A stretch of DNA of 64,000 bases from Microcoleus vaginatus WJT46-NPBG5. Its GTDB lineage: Bacteria > Cyanobacteriota > Cyanobacteriia > Cyanobacteriales > Oscillatoriaceae. Below are positions 36,926 through 45,859 of this stretch, one piece after another (within the stretch, counting starts at the first letter, position 1; every line of letters starts with the position of its first letter). Position numbers and translations under genes: made by a program. A model generated the notes under the pieces. It was not told where the DNA came from, searched no databases, and was given only the letters and a program-made list of their open reading frames with translations. The stretch is taken from positions 1-64,000 of the forward strand of contig JAHHHM010000025.1 of NCBI GenBank assembly GCA_019359355.1. Direction: 5' to 3'.

Positions 36926-39900
36926 TCAGCGCCAATCACCCTGCACGGTAAAAGCCGCCCAATAATAAGGCGACTGCCACTGTCCAGAATTCCACATCTC
37001 CAGTTGTGCCGCCCTCAACGCCTGAACGGGATTTTGTTGTTCATTCACCATCTTCTGATAAAATTTGGTCATCAACTCGGAAGTGGCCAGATCATTAACA
37101 CTCCACAAACTTACTACCACCCGCCGCGCCCCGGCATACATAAACCCTCTGGTTAATCCGACTAATCCTTCCCCTTTCACCGCTTCACCCAAGCCGGTTT
37201 GACAAGCGCTCAACACCACCAATTCTGCCGGCAAGTTGAGGTTGAAAATATCGTGGAGACGCAAAAAGCCATCCTGGGATTTCCCTTGTTGATCAAACAG
37301 AGACAACACCACCCCCGATAACTCCGGATTCACCGGATCAAGCAAGCCATGAGTGGCTAAATGAATCATTTGATAGTCAGCTAAATTCGGGTCAGTCGCC
37401 AATTGTCGAGATGCCTTAAAATCAAAGGCTTGTAACTTTTGAGAGTCCGGAACCAAAGCCAGAATTTTCTCAGCTTCTGTGCGAGTATATTTAAGCCGGT
37501 CTAAAAGAATTCCCCCTTCCCCAATTCCCAAATTACGAGTCGCACGAGTTAGGGCCGAATTATTAATAGAAGCTGTGGGTTGAGAAGGAGTGCCGGCAAG
37601 ACGGTCATCATTGAGATTAAATACCGGATCAGCAATCACCGCCAAAGTTTTAGTGGCAATGGGCCGGTTTTCGAGTTGTCGGCGTTGAATCGCAACCGTA
37701 GAAGCCGAAGGCAGAGTGACAATTTCGTTTGAAATTAACAGTGGCGTATTAGGAGAAGAAGGCAAGGGAAGTGCCGCAAAAGGAATCCTTTGCAGTGCCC
37801 CATCTCCAACGATTAATAAACGTTTATTTTCTATTTGAGAAATGACAGGAGCTAGTAAGATTTGACTTAAAGGCAAGCCGGTGTTTATTTTTGCCGTGCT
37901 ATCCAGCGTCACTGCCTCCTGAAAGGTTTCTGCCGCTGCTTCGATTTCACTTTGTTTGGGTAAGATATAGCTGTTGATGCTATCTTTTGTAACAAGCCAT
38001 AGATAGCTTTGTTGCTCACCCAACGCATATTCCAAAAGCACCGTTTCTTCATCTAAGACCTGTTGCTGAATTTCTGGTAATGTCAAAGGCTCAGGATATT
38101 TTAAATCAGCATATCGTGGACTAGAAATTCGTATCTTAGCTTCGATTCGGTCAAGTTGGGCTAACGTTGAAGCAATGGTTTTTTGAATTTCATCCAGTTC
38201 TTTCTGACTATAGGAACCGTTCAATAATTGATATTTCTGATGCTCTAAACTATTGAGTTGTTGTTGTAAGTTTTGTTCTTGTTCGAGTAGTTTTGCGTCA
38301 ACCCCAGAACGTATATTTGCCGTGGCTTCGGTGAGTAATTCCAACAGACTTCGGGCACGGGCACGTTCACTAATATGTAGAGCTTCTGCATCATAACCTT
38401 TATTTGGGTCTTGCTGATGCAGTTGCATCAATAAATCGATGTAAAATTGATAATAATCTTGGTTGTCGGCAAAGTAAGATTGACGTAGTTCTTGAGAAGC
38501 AATTTGGGTTCGGAGATTTTCAATAATATTGATGGCGCTTTCGATGTTTGTTTTGGCAAGGGTGAGGTTGTTTTGTTGCCGGCTCAAAACCGCTTGGTTA
38601 TACAATATATTGGCTTCTTCTGTTTTGTAACCGAGTTGTTGAGATAAAGAAAAAGCTTGCTTGTAAGATTCAATTGCGGCAGATTCTTGACCTAATGCGG
38701 CTTGTATTTTTCCGATTTGGTTGAGTATTATCGTTTGTTTAACTGGGTCGTTGAGGTGCCGGCAAATCAGCAAAGCTTGGTTGTAGGCATTGAGAGCGGT
38801 TGTCCAATTCTGAGAGATCAGATAAACGTTGCCAATACCCATTAGGGCAGAGGCTTCAGCATCTAAAGTGCCGGCGGGTCGAGAAATTACCAACGCTTGG
38901 TTGTAAGATTTGAGGGCATTTTCCCATTCTTGAGAAGTTGCCTGAATCTCACCAATATTGTTGAGAGTGGCGGCAACGGCCCCTTGGTCGTTGAGTTGAT
39001 AAAATAAAGGTAATGCTTGGTTATAGTAATCGACGGCTGTTTTTGGGTCAGCTAAATCGGTGTAGAGTTGACCGAGACGGTTCAGAATACTGGCTTGTGC
39101 TGCTGTTGCCCCGGCTTGTTGTGACAAGGGTAATGCTTGATTGTAGGAATCTAGGGCAGATTGAAATTCTCCGAAATAGGCATAAATTTTACCGATTGAT
39201 AGGAGAGTCTGTGCTGCTTGGGAATAGTTTTGCTCTGCACGATAGAGTGCGAGGGCTTCTTCTAGCTTTTGAAGTGCGAGTTTTTTAGATTCGGCGGTGT
39301 CTTGGCTAGAAAGTTGATTTCCCTTTATAAATGCGACTTCAGCGGCAGAAACTTTGATGCCGGCAGCTATATCCCAAATCCTGGCAGTGTCATCACCACT
39401 AGCAGTAAGGATTTGCTGACTATCAGGGCTAAATTCTGTACTATTGATTCCATCTTCATGCCCGTGCAACACAGCCAAGAGATTGCCCTTGCTATCCCAC
39501 AGGCGGGCAGTTTTATCCCCACTAGCAGTAAGAATTTGCCGGCCATCCGGGCTAAATTCTGCACTGTTGACCGTTTCCTCATGCCCGTGCAACACAGCCA
39601 AGAGATTGCCCTTGCTATCCCACAGGCGGGCAGTTTTATCCCCACTAGCAGTAAGAATTTGCCGGCCATCCGGGCTAAATTCTGCACTACTAACCCCTGC
39701 CTCATGCCCGCGCAACACAGCTAGGACATGGCCTGAGCTATCCCACAGGCGGGCGGTGTTATCACCACTGGCAGTGAGAATGTGCCGGCCATCGGGGCTA
39801 AATTCTGCACTTGTGACCTCATCCTCATGCCCGCGCAACACAGCTAGGACATGGCCTGAGCTATCCCACAGGCGGGCGGTGTTATCATCACTGGCAGTGA

Positions 39901-42688
39901 GAATTTGCCGGCCATCTTGACTAAATACTGCACTGTTGACCTCATCCTCATGCCCGCGCAACACTGTTAGGAGATTGCCCTTGCTATCCCACAGGTGGGC
40001 GGTACGATCTAAACCGGCAGTGAGGATTTGCAGGCCACCTGGGCTAAATTCTGCACTAACGGCAGTGAGGATTTGCAGGCCACCTGGGCTAAGTTCTGCA
40101 ATTTCCTCATGCCCGCGCAACACAGCTAGGAGATTACCTTGCCTATCCCACAGGCGGGCGGTGTGATCCCAACTGGCAGTGAGGATTTGTCGGCCATCGG
40201 GGCTAAATTCTGCACTTGTGACCCCATCTTCATGACCCCGAAACACCGTTAGGAGATTGCCCTTGTTATCCCACAGACGGGCCGTGTTATCAGCACTGGC
40301 AGTGAGGATTTGCCGACCATCCGGGCTAAATTCTGCACTCATGACCCAATCCTCATGTTCCCGCAATACAACCAGTTGAGCGTTATTTTTAGACACACCT
40401 TCCTCAACGGCTTGCAGAGCAGTCATTTGCTTAGATTGGGCAGCGAGCGCATTTGATAAGTCCCATAATCGGGCCGTGTGATCTTCACTGGCAGTGAGGA
40501 TTTGCTCACCATCTGGGCTAAATACTGCACTACTAACCCCTGCCTCATGCCCGTGCAACACAGCCAGGAGATTACCTGAGCTATCCCACAGGCGGGCCGT
40601 GTTATCCCAACTAGCTGTGAGAATGTGCTGACCATCTGGACTAAATACTGCACTTGTGACCCAGTTCCCATGCCCGCGCAACACAGCCAGGAGATTACCT
40701 GAGCTATCCCACAGGCGGGCCGTGTTATCAAAACTGGCAGTGAGGATTTGCCGCCCATCTGGACTAAATACTGCACTTATGACATCATTCTCATGCCCGC
40801 GCAACACAGCTAGGACATGGCCTGAGCTATCCCACAGGCGGGCGGTGTTATCACGACTGGCAGTGAGGATTTGTCGACCATCGGGGCTAAATACTGCACT
40901 TATGACCCAGATCCCATGCCCGCGCAACACAGCCAGGAGATTACCTGAGCTATCCCACAGGCGGGCCGTGTTATCACCACTTGCAGTGAGGATTTGCTGA
41001 CCATCCGGGCCAAATACTGCACTACTAACCCCTGCCTCATGCCCGCGCAATACAGCCAGGAGATTACCTGACCTATCCCACAGGCGGGCAGTTTTATCCC
41101 AACTAGCAGTGAGAATTTGCCGACCATCTGGACTAAATACTGCACTTGTGACCCAGTTCCCATGTCCCTGAAACTGTGCCAGGACATTGCCTGAGCTATC
41201 CCACAGGCGGGCGGTGTTATCACGACTGGCAGTGAGGATTTGTCGACCATCGGGGCTAAATACTGCACTCTTGACATCATTCTCATGCCCACGCAACACA
41301 GCTAGGACATTGCCTGAGCTATCCCGCAGGCGGGCCTTATCACCATTGACAGTGAGGATTTGTCGACCATCGGGGCTAAATACTGCATTCTTGACCCAGT
41401 TCCCCTGCTCGCGCAACACAGCCAGTTGAGCGCTATTTTTAGACACGCCTTCCTCAACGGCTTGCAGAGCAGTCATTTGCTCAGATTGAGCAGCGAGCGC
41501 ATTTGATAAGTTCCATAATCGGGCCGTGTTATCCCAACTAGCAGTGAGGATTTGCTGACCATCCGGGCTAAATACTGCACTACTAACCCCTGCCTCATGC
41601 CCGCGCAACACAGCTAGGACATGGCCTGACCTATCCCACAGGCGGGCAGTTTTATCAAAACTGGCAGTGAGAATTTGCCGACCATCAGGACTAAATACTG
41701 CACTCTTGACCTGATCCTCATGCCCCTGAAACTGTGCCACGACATTGCCCTTGCTATCCCACAGGCGGGCCGGGTTATCACGGCTTGCAGTGAGGATTTG
41801 TCGACCATCGGGGCTAAATACTGCACTCATGACCCAGTTCCCCTGCCCACGCAACACAGCTAGGACATTGCCCTTGCTATCCCACAGGCGGGCCGTGTTA
41901 TCACCACTGGCAGTGAGGATTTGCTGACCATCGGGGCTAAATACTGCACTACTAACCCCTGCCTCATGCCCGCGCAACACAGCTAAGAGATTGCCCTTGC
42001 TATCCCACAGGCGGGCGGTGTTATCATCACCGGCAGTGAGAATGTGCCGACCATCGGGGCTAAATTCTGCACTCATGACATCATTCTCATGCCCCTGGAA
42101 GTGTGCCAGGAGATTGCCCTTGCTATCCCACAGGCGGGCGGTGTTATCATCACTTGCAGTGAGAATTTGCCGACCATCTGGACTAAATTCTGCACTTCTG
42201 ACTTTTTCCTCATGCCCCCGAAACACAGTTAGCAGATTGCCCTTGCTATCCCAAAGGCGAGCGGTTTGATCTTCACCGGCAGTCAAAATTTGCCGGCCAT
42301 CCGGGCTAAATACAGCAGTGAGGATTTGTCGGCCATCTAGAGTAAATACTTTTTCCTCATGACCCCGAAACACAGTTAGCAGATTGCCCTTGCTATCCCA
42401 AAGGCGAGCGGTTTGATCTGCACTGGCAGTCAAAATTTGCGTTCCATCCGGGCTAAATACCGCACTGTTAATAGATCCTTTATGTCCTAAAAATACTGCC
42501 AGTTGACCGGCGAATGCTTGTCTCGGCTCTCTATTTCCTGTTGTTCTAGAGCTTTCTGTGGCCGGCACCTGAGCAACTGCACGAATCCTTGGTTGCGCCT
42601 TGATGGGGATACTATAGGTTGTCGCAAATACCACGCCCATCAAAAGGGCAAAACCTCGATGCTGTTTTCGCGCGTTATTTGGAAACAT
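36926..42688 (-). CDS. Exported WD40(24)-TPR-CHAT protease-domain protein
   Basis: A giant 1920-residue protein. The first 32 residues look like a Sec signal peptide (KQHRGFALLMGVVFATTYSIPIKA). From about 60 to 1125 I count 24 WD40 repeats (GHE..V.SAVFSPDGRQILTAS.D.TARLWD), divided by two inserts (SNALAAQSEQMTALQAVEEG and a near copy) into three blocks of eight. Five or six 40-residue TPRs follow (about 1140-1400). A coiled coil leads to a C-terminal CHAT domain (about 1600-1920) with the catalytic dyad H1780 in HLATHGLLDP and C1829 in VVLSACQTGLGEAVKGEG. CHAT is a caspase/separase-like cysteine protease fold. It lies 81 bases after the caspase-like gene and is probably co-transcribed. Confidence 0.93.
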   Translation of the reverse strand: MFPNNARKQHRGFALLMGVVFATTYSIPIKAQPRIRAVAQVPATESSRTTGNREPRQAFAGQLAVFLGHKGSINSAVFSPDGTQILTASADQTARLWDSKGNLLTVFRGHEEKVFTLDGRQILTAVFSPDGRQILTAGEDQTARLWDSKGNLLTVFRGHEEKVRSAEFSPDGRQILTASDDNTARLWDSKGNLLAHFQGHENDVMSAEFSPDGRHILTAGDDNTARLWDSKGNLLAVLRGHEAGVSSAVFSPDGQQILTASGDNTARLWDSKGNVLAVLRGQGNWVMSAVFSPDGRQILTASRDNPARLWDSKGNVVAQFQGHEDQVKSAVFSPDGRQILTASFDKTARLWDRSGHVLAVLRGHEAGVSSAVFSPDGQQILTASWDNTARLWNLSNALAAQSEQMTALQAVEEGVSKNSAQLAVLREQGNWVKNAVFSPDGRQILTVNGDKARLRDSSGNVLAVLRGHENDVKSAVFSPDGRQILTASRDNTARLWDSSGNVLAQFQGHGNWVTSAVFSPDGRQILTASWDKTARLWDRSGNLLAVLRGHEAGVSSAVFGPDGQQILTASGDNTARLWDSSGNLLAVLRGHGIWVISAVFSPDGRQILTASRDNTARLWDSSGHVLAVLRGHENDVISAVFSPDGRQILTASFDNTARLWDSSGNLLAVLRGHGNWVTSAVFSPDGQHILTASWDNTARLWDSSGNLLAVLHGHEAGVSSAVFSPDGEQILTASEDHTARLWDLSNALAAQSKQMTALQAVEEGVSKNNAQLVVLREHEDWVMSAEFSPDGRQILTASADNTARLWDNKGNLLTVFRGHEDGVTSAEFSPDGRQILTASWDHTARLWDRQGNLLAVLRGHEEIAELSPGGLQILTAVSAEFSPGGLQILTAGLDRTAHLWDSKGNLLTVLRGHEDEVNSAVFSQDGRQILTASDDNTARLWDSSGHVLAVLRGHEDEVTSAEFSPDGRHILTASGDNTARLWDSSGHVLAVLRGHEAGVSSAEFSPDGRQILTASGDKTARLWDSKGNLLAVLHGHEETVNSAEFSPDGRQILTASGDKTARLWDSKGNLLAVLHGHEDGINSTEFSPDSQQILTASGDDTARIWDIAAGIKVSAAEVAFIKGNQLSSQDTAESKKLALQKLEEALALYRAEQNYSQAAQTLLSIGKIYAYFGEFQSALDSYNQALPLSQQAGATAAQASILNRLGQLYTDLADPKTAVDYYNQALPLFYQLNDQGAVAATLNNIGEIQATSQEWENALKSYNQALVISRPAGTLDAEASALMGIGNVYLISQNWTTALNAYNQALLICRHLNDPVKQTIILNQIGKIQAALGQESAAIESYKQAFSLSQQLGYKTEEANILYNQAVLSRQQNNLTLAKTNIESAINIIENLRTQIASQELRQSYFADNQDYYQFYIDLLMQLHQQDPNKGYDAEALHISERARARSLLELLTEATANIRSGVDAKLLEQEQNLQQQLNSLEHQKYQLLNGSYSQKELDEIQKTIASTLAQLDRIEAKIRISSPRYADLKYPEPLTLPEIQQQVLDEETVLLEYALGEQQSYLWLVTKDSINSYILPKQSEIEAAAETFQEAVTLDSTAKINTGLPLSQILLAPVISQIENKRLLIVGDGALQRIPFAALPLPSSPNTPLLISNEIVTLPSASTVAIQRRQLENRPIATKTLAVIADPVFNLNDDRLAGTPSQPTASINNSALTRATRNLGIGEGGILLDRLKYTRTEAEKILALVPDSQKLQAFDFKASRQLATDPNLADYQMIHLATHGLLDPVNPELSGVVLSLFDQQGKSQDGFLRLHDIFNLNLPAELVVLSACQTGLGEAVKGEGLVGLTRGFMYAGARRVVVSLWSVNDLATSELMTKFYQKMVNEQQNPVQALRAAQLEMWNSGQWQSPYYWAAFTVQGDWR
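39365..42500 (-). repeat. Array of 24 tandem WD40-coding repeats
   Basis: In-frame tandem units of mostly 123 bp (41 residues), highly similar at DNA level, for example the recurring stretch CTATCCCACAGGCGGGC. Two 69-bp inserts split the array 8+8+8. Two units carry an extra internal duplication; the clearest is 40016-40055 against 40061-40100, 39 of 40 bases identical. The repetition keeps other frames open on the plus strand, so several long apparent reading frames there are artefacts. Confidence 0.9.
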
Positions 42689-42769
42689 AACTATTTTTTA
42701 ATAGCCCTAAAAAAGGGGAGTTGCGTGAATCCATCATATAAACTCTTCCACACAAAAATCCATCCCCAT

Positions 42770-43963
42770 TTACTCCATCAAACGCAACAGGGTTCCTTGT
42801 CTAACGGCTTTCTCAATCTTTGCCTGTGCGACTATGCCATCGCGAGACAAAACTTTCACCTGTCCTGCCCCCTTAACTGCCGTAAATACTGTTCCCGGTT
42901 CTACTTTTCCCAGCTCCACTCCCCCTAACCACAACTGGGCATTGTTCCCCTTTACTTGTATGACCACTGCTTCAGCCGGGGAGTTGGGAGACTGGATAAA
43001 AAATGGCGGTTGCAGTTGATAGTTGCTTGCCGGTTTCACGTCATAATAGGGAGTTTGCTTAAATCTTTGGGGCATTTCTGGAATAATTTTTTGGAAGGCT
43101 TGCTCAATATTGCTATCTTCTTGCCAGAGATAATTGGTGAGTAAATAAGTAAATAAGCCACATTTAAAGCCATTGACAATCGCTTCTTGTGCCAGTTGGG
43201 TGGGAGATGTCGCCGCTAAAACGACTCCTTTTGCCACGCCTGTGCGGTAGCCTTTCACAAATTCTTCTTTCGACATATTTAACCGCGATAACCATTGTTC
43301 TTGGTAAGCTTTTTCATCGGCAGATACCAAAATATTCTTGCCACCTTCGCGGGAACGGACTCGTGCTTCTCTCGTTGCCCCGCCGGCAAAGCAACTATCT
43401 AACACCACTGTGACATTTTCAGCGTTCAGGGCAGACATCAACAGAAATAAAGTATGCCCCATAATATCTTGCACAGTTCCTCCCTCTTCAGGATATCCTG
43501 CCGGCAAGTTACCATCCACCGGCACAAAAGTTCCGTTCATCCCATCTTTCCCTGGCTCAACAATAATGGGGTTCGGATCATGAATGAGTGAACCATGTCC
43601 AGAATAGTGATAAACCACCACATCTCCCGGTTTAGCTTGTTTGATCAGATATTCTTCAAAGGCTCCTAACATTCCTTCCCTTGTGGCTTCTTTATCGGTT
43701 AATGTATAAACATCTTTGGGATTAAATCCAAACCGATGAATCAGCAAGTTTCGTTGCAATTCAATATCGTTGAGACATCCGGTCAACGGTTGTGAAGTAT
43801 ATTGATTAATTCCAACCAGTAAAGCTAGTTTGCGGGGGGTGCTTTGGGCAAGCACTTTGCCATAGCGTTGCGCTTGTTGTTGAAATAACAATTGATTCAT
43901 CCCTAATGTAGCTAGCGCAGAACCGGCAAATTTGAGAAAATGACGACGAGTGGGGGAAATCAT
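42770..43963 (-). CDS. Tat-exported caspase-like protease (orthocaspase, peptidase C14)
   Basis: A 397-residue protein. The N-terminus has a twin-arginine signal (TRRHFLKFAGSALATLG), so it is probably folded before export. The p20-like caspase fold starts KLALLVGINQYTS and has the catalytic dyad H123 in VVYHYSGHGS and C191 in VTVVLDSCFAGG, both intact. A C-terminal domain (about 320-397) is beta-rich and may bind or inhibit. Bacterial caspase homologues cut after Arg or Lys rather than Asp; the specificity here is inference. The gene directly precedes the WD40-TPR-CHAT gene, pairing two clan CD proteases. It is divergent from lysS. Confidence 0.92.
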   Translation of the reverse strand: MISPTRRHFLKFAGSALATLGMNQLLFQQQAQRYGKVLAQSTPRKLALLVGINQYTSQPLTGCLNDIELQRNLLIHRFGFNPKDVYTLTDKEATREGMLGAFEEYLIKQAKPGDVVVYHYSGHGSLIHDPNPIIVEPGKDGMNGTFVPVDGNLPAGYPEEGGTVQDIMGHTLFLLMSALNAENVTVVLDSCFAGGATREARVRSREGGKNILVSADEKAYQEQWLSRLNMSKEEFVKGYRTGVAKGVVLAATSPTQLAQEAIVNGFKCGLFTYLLTNYLWQEDSNIEQAFQKIIPEMPQRFKQTPYYDVKPASNYQLQPPFFIQSPNSPAEAVVIQVKGNNAQLWLGGVELGKVEPGTVFTAVKGAGQVKVLSRDGIVAQAKIEKAVRQGTLLRLME

Positions 43964-44147
43964 GGGGAACTCACTTTCAAGATTTAGGGTTTTCGTAGAG
44001 GGTGACTGAGAAATTAACTAAAATATCAGTTTTTCGTGATACTTATACAAATTTTCCTAGGGATTTTAGCCTTAAAGGTTATTTTGCTCAGGTTTTATGA
44101 GCAGAAAACGCAAATCTGCAAGCGTAAGACGTGCTTTAAGATTATGA

Positions 44148-44179
44148 TTGACATTAATCTTGCCTTAAGCTGCTATAAT
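44148..44179 (+). promoter_or_regulatory. Promoter candidate for lysS
   Basis: TTGACA (44148-44153) and an extended -10, TGCTATAAT (44171-44179). The -10 is consensus including the TG, but the spacing of 20 bases is longer than ideal, so the -10 may act mainly through the TG extension. The expected transcription start is about 25 bases before the lysS ATG. Confidence 0.5.
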
Positions 44180-44211
44180 CTTATGTTTGACTTAACACAG
44201 GATGCCAGGGA

Positions 44212-45768
44212 ATGACTCGGAGTGAAGCAGAAGTTCGAGCGCAAAAAGTAGATGAACTACGAGCGCAAGGGATAGAACCTTATCCCAGCCAATCTTATCA
44301 GCGGTCGCATACGACACAGCAGGTTCACGAATTATTTAATCAACCCGGAAATGAACTGCAAAACGAAGAAACTGATCCCCAAGAACGTGAACTTCGGGTT
44401 TCAGGACGCATCACTTCCAAGCGTGATAGCGGCAAAATTTGTTTTATCGATTTAACCGATGGCACCGGCAAGATTCAACTGAAGATCGAAAAGAACGAAG
44501 TCACCGGCGATCCCGGCTTATCGTTTGACCAAATTAAAAAACTGCTGGATGTTGGAGACTTCGCCGGCGCTGTGGGAATTGGCTGTCGTACAAAACGGGG
44601 AGAACTTTCAATTCAAGTTAAAGAATTGGATGTTTTGTCAAAAGCAACCATTCCATTTCCTGATGCTTATTACGGTGTAAATGACCCGGAAACTTGCCGC
44701 CGGCATCGAGAAATGGATCTGGCCGGCAACTCAGAATCCCTTAGCCGCTTCCAACTCCGTAGCCGCATCATTCAAAGCATTCGTTCTTATCTCGTTGATG
44801 CGGATTTCTACGAAATTGAAACCCCAATTCTGCAAGCCATATATGGCGGCGCTGCGGCTAGACCTTTTATCACCCATCATAACGCTCTAGATGTCGATTT
44901 ATATCTGCGAATTGCCCCAGAATTGTTTTTAAAAAGGGCAGTCTGTGGTGGTTTTGAGCGAGTTTTTGAACTCGGAAGAGTGTTTAGAAACGAAGGCGTA
45001 GACAGCACGCATAATCCTGAATTTACCGGATTAGAAGTATACCAAGCTTATGCAGATTACTTCGATATTTTAGCCGTGGTTGAAGATGTCATGTGTCATG
45101 CTGCTACGGCTGTTTTTGGGGAACAAACAGAGATTGAATATCAGGGACAAACGATTAGTTTAAACCGGCAGTACGATTACAGCGACAAATATCCGGGGTT
45201 TGCCGGCAAGCATTGGCAAGTCAAAACAATGGTGGAAGCGGTTAAAGATGAAACTGGCTTAGATTTTGATGTTTTAGATTTACCGGCAGCCATCCAAGCA
45301 GCGGAAGAACGCGGACTTAACCTTTCTAAGTTAGAAAAACAAAGCTTGGGTTATGTTCTCTATGCCGTCTTTGATAAGTTGGTCGAATCAACCTTAGTTC
45401 AACCCACATTTATCATCGATTTTCCCGTAGAAGTCAGTCCTTTAGCAAAAGGACATCGCAGCAAACCGGGTTATGTTGAGCGGTTTGAATTATTTATCGC
45501 CGGCACAGAATATTCCAACGGATTTTCTGAGTTAAACGATCCCAAAGAGCAAAGAAAGCGATTTGAAGAACAACTCGCACAAAAGAATGCCGGTGATGAT
45601 GAAGCGCATCCAATGGATGAAGATTTTATCGAAGCTTTATCTTTAGGAATGCCGAATTGTGCCGGCATGGGAATTGGGATTGATCGGCTTGTGATGCTGT
45701 TAACAAATACGCAAAGTATCCGAGATGTGGTGATGTTCCCCACGATGAGACCTGTTAAGGATTCTTAG
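44212..45768 (+). CDS. lysS: Lysyl-tRNA synthetase, class II
   Basis: A 518-residue class II enzyme charging tRNA-Lys. The N-terminal OB-fold anticodon domain has VSGRITSKRDSGKICFIDLTD. The catalytic core has motif 1 (RIIQSIRSYLVDADFYEIETP), motif 2 (FELGRVFRNEGVDSTHNPEF) and motif 3 (GMGIGIDRLVML), with YSNGFSELNDP before it. Length and motif order are normal. The ATG at 44212 follows CAGGG by a few bases. A hairpin at 45812 separates it from the convergent GH57 gene. Confidence 0.97.
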   Translation: MTRSEAEVRAQKVDELRAQGIEPYPSQSYQRSHTTQQVHELFNQPGNELQNEETDPQERELRVSGRITSKRDSGKICFIDLTDGTGKIQLKIEKNEVTGDPGLSFDQIKKLLDVGDFAGAVGIGCRTKRGELSIQVKELDVLSKATIPFPDAYYGVNDPETCRRHREMDLAGNSESLSRFQLRSRIIQSIRSYLVDADFYEIETPILQAIYGGAAARPFITHHNALDVDLYLRIAPELFLKRAVCGGFERVFELGRVFRNEGVDSTHNPEFTGLEVYQAYADYFDILAVVEDVMCHAATAVFGEQTEIEYQGQTISLNRQYDYSDKYPGFAGKHWQVKTMVEAVKDETGLDFDVLDLPAAIQAAEERGLNLSKLEKQSLGYVLYAVFDKLVESTLVQPTFIIDFPVEVSPLAKGHRSKPGYVERFELFIAGTEYSNGFSELNDPKEQRKRFEEQLAQKNAGDDEAHPMDEDFIEALSLGMPNCAGMGIGIDRLVMLLTNTQSIRDVVMFPTMRPVKDS

Positions 45769-45811
45769 GCCGGTTTAAGAATTTTACGGTGCTTTCGCTT
45801 AGCCCGTAATC

Positions 45812-45835
45812 CGCCTGGGAATCAAATCCCAGGCG
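45812..45835. terminator. Hairpin between lysS and the GH57 gene
   Basis: Perfect 9-bp stem CGCCTGGGA (45812-45820) and TCCCAGGCG (45827-45835) with a 6-base loop, followed by CTTTATT. A smaller stem, TTACGG/CCGTAA, lies just upstream. It sits between convergent genes and may stop both. Confidence 0.6.
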
Positions 45836-45859
45836 CTTTATTAGACAACAACTCAAAGG

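Noticed and set aside
39269-42269. Many long open frames on the plus strand and in another minus frame across the WD40 region
   Set aside because: They repeat with the 123-bp unit and exist only because a stop-free stretch is copied many times. The minus-strand WD40-TPR-CHAT frame has clear domains and explains the region.
39365-42500. Possible CRISPR or minisatellite array
   Set aside because: Units are coding, in frame, about 123 bp long and without unique spacers; no cas genes are near.
36926-43963. CRISPR-associated CHAT (Craspase) system
   Set aside because: There is no cas gene or array in the window, and both proteins carry export signals.
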